This document shows positions 48,208-57,759 of a stretch of DNA of 64,000 bases, piece after piece (within the stretch, counting starts at the first letter, position 1; the number at the start of each line of letters is the position of its first letter). The stretch covers positions 1,922,001 to 1,986,000 of the forward strand of contig NZ_CP082833.1 of the NCBI RefSeq assembly GCF_021278985.1, read 5' to 3'. Below the pieces are notes generated by a model. That model did not search any database, was not told where the DNA came from, and worked only from the letters and a program-made list of their open reading frames with translations. The stretch is from Citrobacter rodentium NBRC 105723 = DSM 16636. Lineage in GTDB: Bacteria > Pseudomonadota > Gammaproteobacteria > Enterobacterales > Enterobacteriaceae. The translations under genes and the position numbers were made by a program.

Positions 48208-48228
48208 AATGAGAAGCATTCTCATATT
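48208..48228 (+). promoter_or_regulatory. Fur box upstream of fecI
   Basis: AATGAGAAGCATTCTCATATT is a palindrome (ATGAGAA-GC-ATTCTCAT) of Fur-box type, 40 bases before fecI. Fur repression of fecIR is established in E. coli. Confidence 0.7.
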
Positions 48229-48268
48229 AGTATGCGAACGTAATGATTAACCGTTGAAACAATCGCCT

Positions 48269-48787
48269 ATGTCTACTTCCGCGCCATGCACACCTCATCC
48301 ATCTGAAACGCTGTATCGCGCGCATCACGGTTGGTTAACGCGCTGGCTGACGCGTAAGCTTCAGTCAGCTTTTGACGCGGATGATATTGCGCAGGATACC
48401 TTTTTGCGGGTGCTCAACGGTGAATCGCTGGCCACTATTCGCGATCCGAAATCTTTCTTATGCACCGTCGCCCGGCGGGTGATGATCGACCTGTTTCGCC
48501 GCCATGCGCTGGAAAAAACCTATCTCAATATGCTCGCCCAACTCCCGGAGGCGCTGGCCCCTTCGGCGGAAGAGAAGCAGTCGCAACTTGAAACACTTCA
48601 GCTTATCGATCGCATGCTGGACGGGCTGGGAAACAAAGCGCGAAATGCGTTCCTGCTCTCTCAGCTCGACGGTCTGACCTACAGCGACATCGCCCTACGC
48701 CTGAACGTCTCCGTCAGTTCAGTGAAAAAGTATGTCGCAAAAGCCACCGAACATTGCCTGCTGTTTCGCCTGGAGCACGGGCTGTGA
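48269..48787 (+). CDS. fecI: ECF sigma factor FecI
   Basis: The product has 172 residues and is very similar to E. coli FecI (HHGWLTRWLTRKLQSAFDADD, DPKSFLCTVARRVMIDLFRR, LSQLDGLTYSDIALRL, SVSSVKKYVAKA). Regions 2 and 4 of an ECF sigma are both intact. It transcribes fecA when signalled by FecR. I use ATG at 48269; the frame upstream begins with TTG. It overlaps fecR by GTGA. Confidence 0.95.
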   Translation: MSTSAPCTPHPSETLYRAHHGWLTRWLTRKLQSAFDADDIAQDTFLRVLNGESLATIRDPKSFLCTVARRVMIDLFRRHALEKTYLNMLAQLPEALAPSAEEKQSQLETLQLIDRMLDGLGNKARNAFLLSQLDGLTYSDIALRLNVSVSSVKKYVAKATEHCLLFRLEHGL

Positions 48788-49211
48788 AAGCGTTGACCGA
48801 TTCCCGTCGCCTGGCGCTGCGTTCCGCCTCTCACTGGTATGCCGTGTTAAGCGGCGAGCGCGTGAGTCCACAGCAGGCGGCGCGCTGGCGACAGTGGTAT
48901 GAACAGGACAAAGATCATCAGTGGGCGTGGCGGCAGGTGGAAAGCCTGCGCTGCCAGATAAACAGCGTACCGGGCGCGCTGGCCAGCCAGACGCTGAAAG
49001 ACAGCGGCCTGAAACGTCGCCATGTTCTGAAAGGGCTGTTGCTGCTGGCCGCGGCGTGCTGCGCTGCGATCCCGCCGTCGCCGGATTACGCCTGACGGGT
49101 ACCTTTCCTCTCGCCGACAGCGATGCCGTTCTCAGGGCGATAGCCAAAACGCTGCCCGTTAAAATTCAGTTTGTTACCCGCTACTGGGCCACTCTCCTGC
49201 CTGCCGACTGA
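48784..49211 (+). pseudogene. fecR: FecR signal transducer with internal deletion
   Basis: The first 90 codons (GTG at 48784; LTDSRRLALRSASHWYAVLSGERV) match the cytoplasmic part of E. coli FecR. Then, at about 49045-49055, the sequence jumps to codons near the end (GVLRCDPAVAGLRLTGTFPL..), and in another frame. About 170-180 codons of the periplasmic domain are missing, and the junction shifts frame so translation ends at 49095 after 103 codons. The truncated protein keeps the FecI-binding part and a short hydrophobic tail. In E. coli, short N-terminal FecR fragments are known to activate FecI constitutively. Confidence 0.9.
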
Positions 49212-49309
49212 ACAATAATGAAAAAAAATCGCAATCTTATTGTCCCTCTTCGCCCGCTCGTTCGACCTGATAAGTGAATAAAAAAGTAATGATGATGGGA
49301 TAACACATA

Positions 49310-51625
49310 ATGACCGTTCATAACACAGTACCGCTGGCTAAAGCGATGCGTTCCGGCCTGCTGCCGCTCATTGGGCTACTTTCACTGCCAGCCTTCGCCG
49401 CCCGGTTTGACATTGCCGCCGGGGATTTAGATAAAGCGCTAAATCAGTACGCCGCCGAAAGCGGCATCATGTTATCCGTTGACGCCTCGCTCACCCGGGG
49501 AAAGCGCAGTCACGGGCTGCACGGCGATTTCGCGCATGAGGAGGGTCTGTATACCCTGCTCCAGGGCAGCGGCCTGCAGGTTAAATCGTTGGACAATAAC
49601 GCCTGGACGCTGGAACCCGCGGCGGCGGGCGCGGAAGATTCCCTTACCGTGGTCGGCGACTGGCTGGGCGAAGCGAGAGAAAACGACGTGTTCGAACACG
49701 CGGGAGCGCGAGATGTCATCCGCCATGACGAAGCGAACAAAACCGGCGCAACCACCGTGCGTGAAGCGCTGAACCGCATCCCCGGCGTCAATGCCCCGGA
49801 AAATAACGGCACCGGCAGCCACGATCTGGCGCTGAACTTTGGGATTCGCGGCCTGAACCCGCGTCTGGCAAGTCGCTCGACGGTATTAATGGACGGTATC
49901 CCGCTGCCCTTTGCCCCCTACGGCCAGCCGCAGTTGTCCCTGGCCCCCGTATCGCCGGGCAATATGGACGCGATTGACGTGGTACGCGGCGGCGGCGCGG
50001 TGCGTTACGGGCCGCAGAGCGTCGGCGGCGTCGTAAACTTTGTCACCCACGCCATTCCGCAGGATTTTGGCATTAAAGCCAGCATGGAAGGGCTGCAAAG
50101 CCCTCAGTCATCGCAGAACAACCCGAAAGAGACGCACAGCCTGCTGGTGGGCGGTACGGCGGAAAATGGCTTTGGCGCGGCGCTACTCTATTCCGGCACG
50201 CGCGGCAGCGACTGGCGCGAACACAGCGATACCCGCATTGATGACGTGCTGCTGAAAAGCAAATACGCGCCGAACGAGGCGCATACCTTTAACAGCCTGT
50301 TGCAATATTACGATGGCGAAGCAGAGATGCCCGGCGGTCTGTCCCGCGCCGACTACGACGCCGATCGCTGGCAGTCCACGCGCCCTTATGACCGTTTCTG
50401 GGGCCGCCGCCAGCTTGCCAGCCTGGGCTATCAGTATCAGCCAGACAGCCAGCACAAGTTCACGGTTCAGGGCTTTTACACCCGCACCCTGCGCAGCGGC
50501 TTTTTACAACAAGGGAAGCGCATTACCCTCTCCCCGCGCGACTACTGGGTGCGCGGCATTGAACCGCGCTACAGCCAGAGCTTTATGCTCGGCGCTTCGG
50601 CGCACGAAGTTGGCGCTGGCTACCGCTATGTCAGTGAATCGACGCATGAAATGCGTTACTACGCGCCCACCGCAGGCAAACAGTTGCCCTCCACCTCCAG
50701 TCCGTACGATCGCAACACGCGCTCCGGCACCGGGGCGCACGCCTGGTATCTTGATGACAAAATCGATATCGGTAACTGGACCATCACCCCAGGGATGCGT
50801 TTCGAACATATTCGTTCTTACCAGGACAACAACATCAAAGGCACGCGCGAAGAGGTGAGCTATAACGCCCCGTTTCCGGCATTTAACGTCCTGTATCACC
50901 TGACAGACAGCTGGAATCTGTATGCCAACACCGAAGGCTCGTTCGGGACCGTACAGTACAGTCAAATTGGCAAGGCTGTGCGAAGCGGCAATGTGGAGCC
51001 GGAAAAAGCGCGAACCTGGGAAGTCGGCACCCGCTTCGACAACGGCACGCTGAGCGCCGAAATGGGGCTATTCCTGATTAACTTTAATAATCAGTACAAC
51101 TCCAGTCAGATCAACGACACGGTGACCGCGCGCGGGAAAACCCGTCATAGCGGACTGGAAACGCAGGTGCGTTATCAGCTCGGCGAAATAACGCCCATAC
51201 TGGAGAGTGTCTCCGTCTACGCCAACTACGCCTACGTAAACGCCGTCATCCGCGAAAAAGGCGACACCTATGGCAACCAGGTGCCCTTCTCGCCGAAGCA
51301 TAAAGGCAGCCTGGGCGTGGATTACCGGCCTGGCAACTGGAGCTTCAACCTGAGCAGCGATTTCCAGTCCAGTCAGTTTGCGGATAACGCTAACACCAAC
51401 AAAGAGAGCGCCGACGGCAGTACCGGACGTATTCCGGGCTACATGCTGTGGGGCGCGCGGGTGGCCTATGACTTTGGCCCGCAGGCCGCCAACCTGAACC
51501 TTGCCTTCGGGGTGAAGAACCTTTTCGACCAGGAGTATTACACCCGCGCCTATGACGATAACAACAAAGGGATCTATGCCGGGCAGCCGCGCACGCTGTA
51601 CCTGCAGGGGTCATTGACGTTCTGA
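49310..51625 (+). CDS. fecA: Ferric dicitrate outer-membrane receptor FecA
   Basis: The product has 771 residues (E. coli 774). Signal peptide, then the N-terminal signalling domain (FDIAAGDLDKALNQYAAESG, about 33-105), TonB box (DSLTVV, about 110), plug (ENNGTGSHDLALNFGIRGL) and a 22-strand barrel ending in SLTF. It is intact and closely similar to E. coli FecA. It imports iron(III) dicitrate with TonB energy. No fecBCDE follows, so an inner-membrane partner must come from elsewhere. Confidence 0.96.
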   Translation: MTVHNTVPLAKAMRSGLLPLIGLLSLPAFAARFDIAAGDLDKALNQYAAESGIMLSVDASLTRGKRSHGLHGDFAHEEGLYTLLQGSGLQVKSLDNNAWTLEPAAAGAEDSLTVVGDWLGEARENDVFEHAGARDVIRHDEANKTGATTVREALNRIPGVNAPENNGTGSHDLALNFGIRGLNPRLASRSTVLMDGIPLPFAPYGQPQLSLAPVSPGNMDAIDVVRGGGAVRYGPQSVGGVVNFVTHAIPQDFGIKASMEGLQSPQSSQNNPKETHSLLVGGTAENGFGAALLYSGTRGSDWREHSDTRIDDVLLKSKYAPNEAHTFNSLLQYYDGEAEMPGGLSRADYDADRWQSTRPYDRFWGRRQLASLGYQYQPDSQHKFTVQGFYTRTLRSGFLQQGKRITLSPRDYWVRGIEPRYSQSFMLGASAHEVGAGYRYVSESTHEMRYYAPTAGKQLPSTSSPYDRNTRSGTGAHAWYLDDKIDIGNWTITPGMRFEHIRSYQDNNIKGTREEVSYNAPFPAFNVLYHLTDSWNLYANTEGSFGTVQYSQIGKAVRSGNVEPEKARTWEVGTRFDNGTLSAEMGLFLINFNNQYNSSQINDTVTARGKTRHSGLETQVRYQLGEITPILESVSVYANYAYVNAVIREKGDTYGNQVPFSPKHKGSLGVDYRPGNWSFNLSSDFQSSQFADNANTNKESADGSTGRIPGYMLWGARVAYDFGPQAANLNLAFGVKNLFDQEYYTRAYDDNNKGIYAGQPRTLYLQGSLTF

Positions 51626-51992
51626 TGGTACGCTGTCGGATGGCGGCGCAAGCGCTTTATCCAGGGAACTGAGTACTGGCTGAATAAACGCGGCGCCATC
51701 CGGCACCTGCCGCCACCGTGCGGCGCATTGTCATTCAGGGCAAAACGCTGCGGCGATCCTGACGTGTCGCAAAAAGCGGAGTCTGGGTTATGCATGCTGG
51801 CAGTTTACGACAAAGAGTGAACAGTTTTTTTAACCTGCTACTGCCACGTTAATATTTTGCGCGTCAGTCGTCAGCAGTCTGTTCATTTGCCGCCGATCCT
51901 TAAGTTAAATATTTACGTGATATCAGTATTTACCTAATGTCATTATTATTCAGGTTTTAAAAGTTATGTAAGGAAGACTATTTTATTATTTC
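51626..51992. other. fecA downstream region
   Basis: A degraded BIME (51633-51705, TCGGATGGCGGCG..GGCGCCATCCGGCA) follows fecA. The remaining 290 bases are A+T-rich with no gene or terminator that I can support. E. coli has fecB here. Confidence 0.6.
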
Positions 51993-52103
51993 TTACGCAA
52001 TATATTTTACGAACATATAGGTAGAAATACCGCTAATCATCGCAATAATGACCGCGAAAATTATCAATAAAATCAATCTCCTTGCGCTATATATTCCAAA
52101 CAT
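51993..52103 (-). CDS. Small membrane peptide, 36 residues
   Basis: The peptide starts MFGIYSARR, then a long hydrophobic stretch (about 10-35, LILLIIFAVIIAMISGISTY). A strong ribosome site (AAGGAG, 6 bases before ATG) precedes it. It is divergent from the cation ATPase gene. I do not recognise it; small peptides beside P-type ATPases (KdpF, MgtR) are known regulators or subunits, but no homology is claimed. Confidence 0.6.
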   Translation of the reverse strand: MFGIYSARRLILLIIFAVIIAMISGISTYMFVKYIA

Positions 52104-52294
52104 ACACTCTCCTTTCCAAAATTTACATTGTCTTTTGACTCGCTGAACTGGCTGGAGAAAAAAGAGGCTTAACGCCAAGATAAAATACTCTTTAGGGAAA
52201 CGCCATTGATTAATATCAAAAACCCGAACGCATTATTTAAATAGCATACCTGAGTTATCTAAAATTATAATTTTATATCGAGAGGGATTTTACT

Positions 52295-55009
52295 TTGACC
52301 AGAATGCCGAACAGCAATCGTCTCCATTCTGCGCCATGCGCTGGAAAAAAACCGTACCAGCTTTCTGTGGATGAGGTCTTAAAACAGCAACAGAGCCAGC
52401 CAGGAGGGTTAACGCCAAACGAAGCCAGCGCGCGTCTTGCCAGAGATGGCGCCAACGCCCTGCCGGAGAAAGCCGGTAAACCCGCCTGGCTGCGTTTTCT
52501 CGCCCATTTCCATGACGTCCTGATTTACGTTCTGATTGCCGCCGCAGCGCTGACCGCCGTTATGGGTCACTGGGTCGATACCGCAGTCATCCTCGGCGTA
52601 GCGGTGATTAACGCGCTGATTGGCCACACACAGGAAAACAACGCGGAAAAATCGCTGAAAAGTATCCGCAATATGCTTTCCAGCTCGGCGGTGGTGATCC
52701 GTAACGGCCAGCATGAAACAGTGCCGACGACCGGTCTGGTGGTCGGCGATATCGTGGTGCTGCGCGCGGGGGACCGTATCCCTGCCGATCTGCGGGTGAT
52801 GGAAGCGCATAATCTGCGGGTGGAAGAAGCGATTCTGACCGGCGAATCAACCGTCGTCGATAAGACAGCGGATACCCTGGAAGGGGAGCTGCCGCTTGGC
52901 GATCGCAAAAACCTGCTGTTTTCCGGCACCACCATCAGCGCTGGCGCCGGGCTTGGCGTGGTGATCGCCACCGGCGAAGCGACGGAGCTGGGGCATATTA
53001 ACCAGATGATGAGCACCATCGAAAAACACCGGACGCCGCTGCTGGTGCAGATGGATAAGCTTGGCAAAGCGATATTCTCGCTGATTCTCGCCATGATGGT
53101 CGGCCTGTTCATCTTCAGTCTGCTGCTGCGCGATATGCCGATGGGCGAGCTACTGCTTTCCCTGATTAGCCTTGCCGTCGCCGCCGTACCGGAAGGTCTG
53201 CCAGCCATTATCTCAATTATCCTGTCGCTGGGCGTCCAGACGATGGCCCGCAAACGCGCCATTATCCGCAAGCTGCCAACGGTGGAAACGCTGGGCGCCA
53301 TGTCGGTGATTTGCTCCGATAAAACCGGCACGCTGACGATGAACGAGATGACGGTAAAAGCCATCATCACCGCGGAGAAAAACTATCGCGTTGAGGGCAA
53401 CAGCTATGAGCCAACGGGCGAGATCCACGCGGAGGAAGAAGACGCACCGGCGGTCATTCGTCCCGGTAGCGTACTGGAATCCTTTCTGCGCACCATCGAT
53501 CTGTGTAACGACAGCCAGCTCGTCCAGGACGAGCAGGGGCACTGGGGCATCACCGGCGGGCCAACCGAAGGGGCGCTGAAGGTGCTGGCCGCGAAGTCTG
53601 ACCTGCCCGCCGTCGGGGCGGAGCTGCGCAGCAAAATCCCCTTCGACTCGCAGTATAAATATATGGCGACCCATCACCGCATCGGCCAGCAGGAACACGT
53701 GCTGGTGACCGGCGCGCCGGATGTGTTGTTCAAACTGTGCCAGCTCCAGCAAACCGCCAGCGGCGCTGAAGCCTTTACCCAGACGCACTGGGAAGCGGAA
53801 ATCGCCCGCTATGCGAAAGAGGGCTTACGCATGGTGGCTGCCGCCTGGAAACCCGCTCAAGGCGACGCGCTGACGCACGACAGCCTGCGCGATGGCCTGA
53901 TTTTCCTCGGCATTGCCGGCATGATGGATCCGCCCCGCCCGGAAGCGATTGATGCGATCGCCGCCTGCCAGCAGGCCGGGATCCGCGTCAAAATGATCAC
54001 CGGCGATCATCCGCAAACGGCAATGAGCATTGGCAGTATGCTCGGCATTCATCATTGCGCCCACGCGGTGACGGGCTATGAGCTGGAGCAGATGAACGAC
54101 GACGAACTCGCCGAAGCCGCAGTGACCTACGATATTTTCGCCCGCACCAGCCCGGAGCATAAGCTGCGTCTGGTCAAAGCGCTGCAAAATAAAGGCGAGA
54201 TCGTCGGTATGACCGGCGATGGCGTGAACGATGCGCCTGCGCTGAAGCAGGCTGACGTCGGCATCGCGATGGGGATTAAAGGGACCGAAGTTACTAAAGA
54301 AGCCGCGGATATGGTGCTGACGGACGACAATTTCGCCACCATCGCCAGCGCGGTGCAGGAAGGCCGCCGGGTCTACGACAACCTGAAGAAAACCATCCTG
54401 TTTATCATGCCGACCAACCTGGCGCAGGGGTTGCTGATTATCGTCGCGCTGCTGGCGGGAAATTTGATGCCGCTGACGCCGGTGTTAATTTTGTGGATGA
54501 ATATGGCAACCTCCGCCACGTTGTCGTTCGGCCTGGCGTTTGAGGCCGGGGAGCGCAACATTATGCGCCGCCCGCCGCGCCAGACCAACGAAAACGTGAT
54601 GGATGGCTTTGCCGTCTGGCGCGTGGGCTTTGTCGGCACGCTGATCGCCGCCAGCGCCTTTATGCTGGAGGCCTGGCTCCAGCCGCGCGGACATAGTCCG
54701 GAGTTCATCCGCACCGTGCTGTTGCAGACGCTGGTCACCGCGCAGTGGGTATATATGCTGAACTGCCGCGTGTCTGATGGCTTCTCGCTGGGGCGCGGGC
54801 TGTTGATGAATAAGGGCATCTGGCTGGTCAGCGGCATTCTGCTTTTGCTACAGCTGGCCATCATCTATGTTCCGTTCCTGCAGATGATGTTTGGTACACA
54901 GGCGCTGCCGCTGCGCTACTGGGGCATTACGCTGGCGATCGGCGTCGCGCTGTTCCTGATTGTTGAAATTGAGAAACCGCTGACCCGAAAATTCCGTCAG
55001 CGGTCGTAA
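52295..55009 (+). CDS. P2A-type cation-transporting ATPase
   Basis: The product has 904 residues. Motifs in order: TGES (about 184), PEGLP in helix M4 (about 302), DKTGTLT with the phosphorylated Asp (about 342), KGA/TGAPD-type nucleotide loop (about 471), TGDHP and GDGVND (about 641). It has 10 predicted membrane helices. PEGLP is typical of Ca2+/Mn2+ pumps of the SERCA/PMR1 group, not of MgtA. TTG at 52295 follows AGAGGG; ATG at 52304 is the alternative. The ion is inferred. Confidence 0.88.
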   Translation: MTRMPNSNRLHSAPCAGKKPYQLSVDEVLKQQQSQPGGLTPNEASARLARDGANALPEKAGKPAWLRFLAHFHDVLIYVLIAAAALTAVMGHWVDTAVILGVAVINALIGHTQENNAEKSLKSIRNMLSSSAVVIRNGQHETVPTTGLVVGDIVVLRAGDRIPADLRVMEAHNLRVEEAILTGESTVVDKTADTLEGELPLGDRKNLLFSGTTISAGAGLGVVIATGEATELGHINQMMSTIEKHRTPLLVQMDKLGKAIFSLILAMMVGLFIFSLLLRDMPMGELLLSLISLAVAAVPEGLPAIISIILSLGVQTMARKRAIIRKLPTVETLGAMSVICSDKTGTLTMNEMTVKAIITAEKNYRVEGNSYEPTGEIHAEEEDAPAVIRPGSVLESFLRTIDLCNDSQLVQDEQGHWGITGGPTEGALKVLAAKSDLPAVGAELRSKIPFDSQYKYMATHHRIGQQEHVLVTGAPDVLFKLCQLQQTASGAEAFTQTHWEAEIARYAKEGLRMVAAAWKPAQGDALTHDSLRDGLIFLGIAGMMDPPRPEAIDAIAACQQAGIRVKMITGDHPQTAMSIGSMLGIHHCAHAVTGYELEQMNDDELAEAAVTYDIFARTSPEHKLRLVKALQNKGEIVGMTGDGVNDAPALKQADVGIAMGIKGTEVTKEAADMVLTDDNFATIASAVQEGRRVYDNLKKTILFIMPTNLAQGLLIIVALLAGNLMPLTPVLILWMNMATSATLSFGLAFEAGERNIMRRPPRQTNENVMDGFAVWRVGFVGTLIAASAFMLEAWLQPRGHSPEFIRTVLLQTLVTAQWVYMLNCRVSDGFSLGRGLLMNKGIWLVSGILLLLQLAIIYVPFLQMMFGTQALPLRYWGITLAIGVALFLIVEIEKPLTRKFRQRS

Positions 55010-55173
55010 CCCTGAGCCATGAAAAAGCCTCCGCTTCGGATAACACCGATCGGTTAAGCAAAATGATCGGTTGAACGATCCAGTGGGTAGGTAAGCGTCT
55101 CATTTAAACCGTCTGGTCTGTTTCCTCCGGCTCCACAAAAATAATGTCCATCATTTTTAGTGGACACTATCGT

Positions 55174-55821
55174 ATGGAATACCGGACCTGGATTACTGAA
55201 GCTTTACGCCTTCACTTCGAAGAACATTTACCTCGGGTTGTGGCCGGACGTCGCCTGGGTGTACCAAAATCAACAGTTTGTAGTATGTTCGTGCGCTTTC
55301 GGAGAGCTGGCCTTTCGTGGCCTTTGCCCGCAGGCATGTCGGAGCAGGAACTTGATGCCTGCCTTTACGGACAATTTTCCACGGTACCAGTCGTACGTCC
55401 TGAAAGCACCGTTATATCCGAAACCCCCGTGGTAAAAAAACGTCCCCGGCGGCCCAACTTCCCTTATGAGTTTAAAATCGCCTTAGTGGAGCAGTCACTG
55501 CAGCCCGGAGCCTGTGTGGCGCAGATCGCCCGGGAAAACGGAATCAACGATAACCTGCTCTTCAACTGGCGCCATCAATACCGGAAAGGTGGCCTGCTGC
55601 CTTCCGGAAAAAATATGCCGGCACTGCTTCCCGTGACGTTAACGCCGGAGCCGGATAATAAAATCCCGGCCCCCGCACAGGAACCAGAGCAGATAAATAC
55701 ACCGTCCGACAGTCTGTGTTGTGAGCTGGTTCTGCCGGCCGGAACTCTCAGGCTTAAAGGTAAACTGACGCCGGCGTTATTACAGACACTTATCCGCGAA
55801 ATAAAAGGGAGCAGCCACTGA
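55174..55821 (+). CDS. tnpA: IS66-family TnpA
   Basis: The product has 215 residues. The first 60 (MEYRTWITEALRLHFEEHLP; LGVPKSTVCSMFVRFRRAG) form an extra helix-turn-helix of IS21-IstA appearance. From about residue 90 it is a classical IS66 TnpA/IS3-Orf A motif (FPYEFKIALVEQSLQPGACV, ENGINDNLLFNWRHQYRKGG). An ATG ten codons upstream is also possible. Overlaps tnpB by one base. Confidence 0.85.
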   Translation: MEYRTWITEALRLHFEEHLPRVVAGRRLGVPKSTVCSMFVRFRRAGLSWPLPAGMSEQELDACLYGQFSTVPVVRPESTVISETPVVKKRPRRPNFPYEFKIALVEQSLQPGACVAQIARENGINDNLLFNWRHQYRKGGLLPSGKNMPALLPVTLTPEPDNKIPAPAQEPEQINTPSDSLCCELVLPAGTLRLKGKLTPALLQTLIREIKGSSH

Positions 55822-56168
55822 TGATATCTCTCCCTGCAGGTTCGCGTATCTGGCTGGTTGCAGGTATCACCGATATGCGAAATGGCTTTAACGGCCTGGC
55901 ATCAAAAGTTCAGAACGTCCTGAAGGATGACCCGTTCTCCGGACACCTGTTCATCTTCCGCGGACGCCGGGGTGACCAGATAAAAGTGTTGTGGGCTGAC
56001 AGTGACGGACTGTGCCTCTTCACCAAACGCCTGGAGCGGGGCCGCTTCATCTGGCCAGTCACCCGTGACGGCAAGGTGCACCTTACTCCGGCTCAGTTAT
56101 CCATGCTTCTTGAAGGTATCAACTGGAAGCACCCGAAACGAACGGAACGCGCTGGAATCCGCATATAA
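55821..56168 (+). CDS. tnpB: IS66-family TnpB
   Basis: The product has 115 residues with the family pattern (TDMRNGFNGLASKVQ, FIFRGRRGDQIKVLWAD, DGLCLFTKRLERGRF). It is needed for transposition; its biochemical role is unknown. Confidence 0.93.
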   Translation: MISLPAGSRIWLVAGITDMRNGFNGLASKVQNVLKDDPFSGHLFIFRGRRGDQIKVLWADSDGLCLFTKRLERGRFIWPVTRDGKVHLTPAQLSMLLEGINWKHPKRTERAGIRI

Positions 56169-56187
56169 CCCGTTGTAAAGTGAGGAT

Positions 56188-57759
56188 ATGGACACCTCAC
56201 TTGCTCATGAGAACGCCCGCCTGCGGGCACTGTTGCAGACGCAACAGGACACCATCCGCCAGATGGCCGAATACAACCGCCTGCTCTCACAGCGGGTGGC
56301 GGCTTATGCTTCCGAAATCAACCGGCTGAAGGCGCTGGTTGCGAAACTGCAACGTATGCAGTTCGGTAAAAGCTCAGAAAAACTTCGCGCAAAAACCGAA
56401 CGGCAGATACAGGATGCACAGGAGAGAATCAGCGCACTTCAGGAAGAAATGGCTGAAACGCTGGGTGAGCAATATGACCCGGCACTGCCATCCGCCCTGC
56501 GCCAGTCTTCAGCCCGTAAACCGTTACCGGCCTCACTTCCCCGTGAAACCCGGGTTATCCGGCCGGAAGAGGAATGCTGTCCTGCCTGTGGTGGTGAACT
56601 CAGTTCTCTGGGATGTGATGTGTCAGAGCAACTGGAGCTTATCAGCAGCGCCTTTAAGGTTATCGAAACACAACGTCCGAAACTGGCCTGTTGCCGGTGC
56701 GACCATATCGTGCAGGCACCAGTACCTTCAAAACCCATTGCACGCAGTTATGCCGGAGCGGGGCTTCTGGCCCATGTTGTCACCGGGAAATATGCAGACC
56801 ATCTGCCGTTATACCGCCAGTCAGAAATATACCGTCGTCAGGGAGTGGAGCTGAGCCGTGCCACACTGGGGCGCTGGACAGGTGCTGTTGCTGAACTGCT
56901 GGAGCCGCTGTATGACGTCCTGCGCCAGTATGTGCTGATGCCCGGTAAAGTCCATGCTGATGATATCCCCGTCCCGGTCCAGGAGCCGGGCAGCGGTAAA
57001 ACCCGGACAGCCCGGCTGTGGGTCTACGTCCGTGATGACCGTAACGCCGGTTCACAGATGCCCCCGGCGGTCTGGTTCGCGTACAGCCCGGACCGGAAAG
57101 GCATACATCCACAGAATCACCTGTCCGGTTACAGCGGAGTGCTTCAGGCCGATGCTTACGGTGGCTACCGGGCGTTATACGAATCCGGCAGAATAACGGA
57201 AGCCGCGTGTATGGCCCATGCCCGGAGAAAAATCCACGATGTGCATGCAAGAGCGCCAACCGATATCACCACGGAAGCCCTGCAGCGTATCGGTGAACTG
57301 TATGCCATCGAAGCAGAAGTCCGGGGATGTTCAGCAGAACAGCGTCTGGCGGCAAGAAAAGCCAGAGCTGCGTCACTGATGCAGTCACTGTATGACTGGA
57401 TACAGACTCAGATGAAAACACTGTCGCGTCACTCGGATACGGCAAAAGCGTTCGCATACCTGCTGAAACAGTGGGATAGCCTGAACGTGTACTGCAGTAA
57501 TGGCTGGGTGGAAATCGACAACAACATCGCAGAGAACGCCTTAAGGGGAGTGGCCGTAGGCCGGAAAAACTGGCTGTTCGCGGGTTCTGACAGCGGTGGC
57601 GAACATGCGGCGGTGTTGTACTCGCTGATCGGCACATGCCGTCTGAACAATGTGGAGCCAGAAAAATGGCTGCGTTACGTCATTGAGCATATCCAGGACT
57701 GGCCGGCAAATCGGGTACGCGATCTGTTGCCCTGGAAAGTTGATCTGAGCTCTCAGTAA
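56188..57759 (+). CDS. tnpC: IS66-family transposase TnpC
   Basis: The product has 523 residues. N-terminal coiled coil (about 3-90), zinc-finger-like CPACGGELSSLG, then the DDE catalytic domain (HADDIPVPV, DAYGGYRALY, WVEIDNNIAENALRGVAVGRKNWLF). It starts 19 bases past tnpB. It is intact. Confidence 0.95.
   Translation: MDTSLAHENARLRALLQTQQDTIRQMAEYNRLLSQRVAAYASEINRLKALVAKLQRMQFGKSSEKLRAKTERQIQDAQERISALQEEMAETLGEQYDPALPSALRQSSARKPLPASLPRETRVIRPEEECCPACGGELSSLGCDVSEQLELISSAFKVIETQRPKLACCRCDHIVQAPVPSKPIARSYAGAGLLAHVVTGKYADHLPLYRQSEIYRRQGVELSRATLGRWTGAVAELLEPLYDVLRQYVLMPGKVHADDIPVPVQEPGSGKTRTARLWVYVRDDRNAGSQMPPAVWFAYSPDRKGIHPQNHLSGYSGVLQADAYGGYRALYESGRITEAACMAHARRKIHDVHARAPTDITTEALQRIGELYAIEAEVRGCSAEQRLAARKARAASLMQSLYDWIQTQMKTLSRHSDTAKAFAYLLKQWDSLNVYCSNGWVEIDNNIAENALRGVAVGRKNWLFAGSDSGGEHAAVLYSLIGTCRLNNVEPEKWLRYVIEHIQDWPANRVRDLLPWKVDLSSQ

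Larger units (their letters stand above)
47950..48268. other. dmsA-like / fecI divergent region
   Basis: This A+T-rich 319-base gap carries a perfect FNR box near the molybdoenzyme gene and a Fur-like palindrome near fecI. A short palindrome overlaps the molybdoenzyme ribosome site (CCCTT..AAGGG at 47955-47970). Confidence 0.65.

Noticed and set aside
48754..49095. A complete short FecR-like gene in its own right
   Set aside because: The C-terminal part of FecR follows directly in another frame, showing an internal deletion rather than a short family member.
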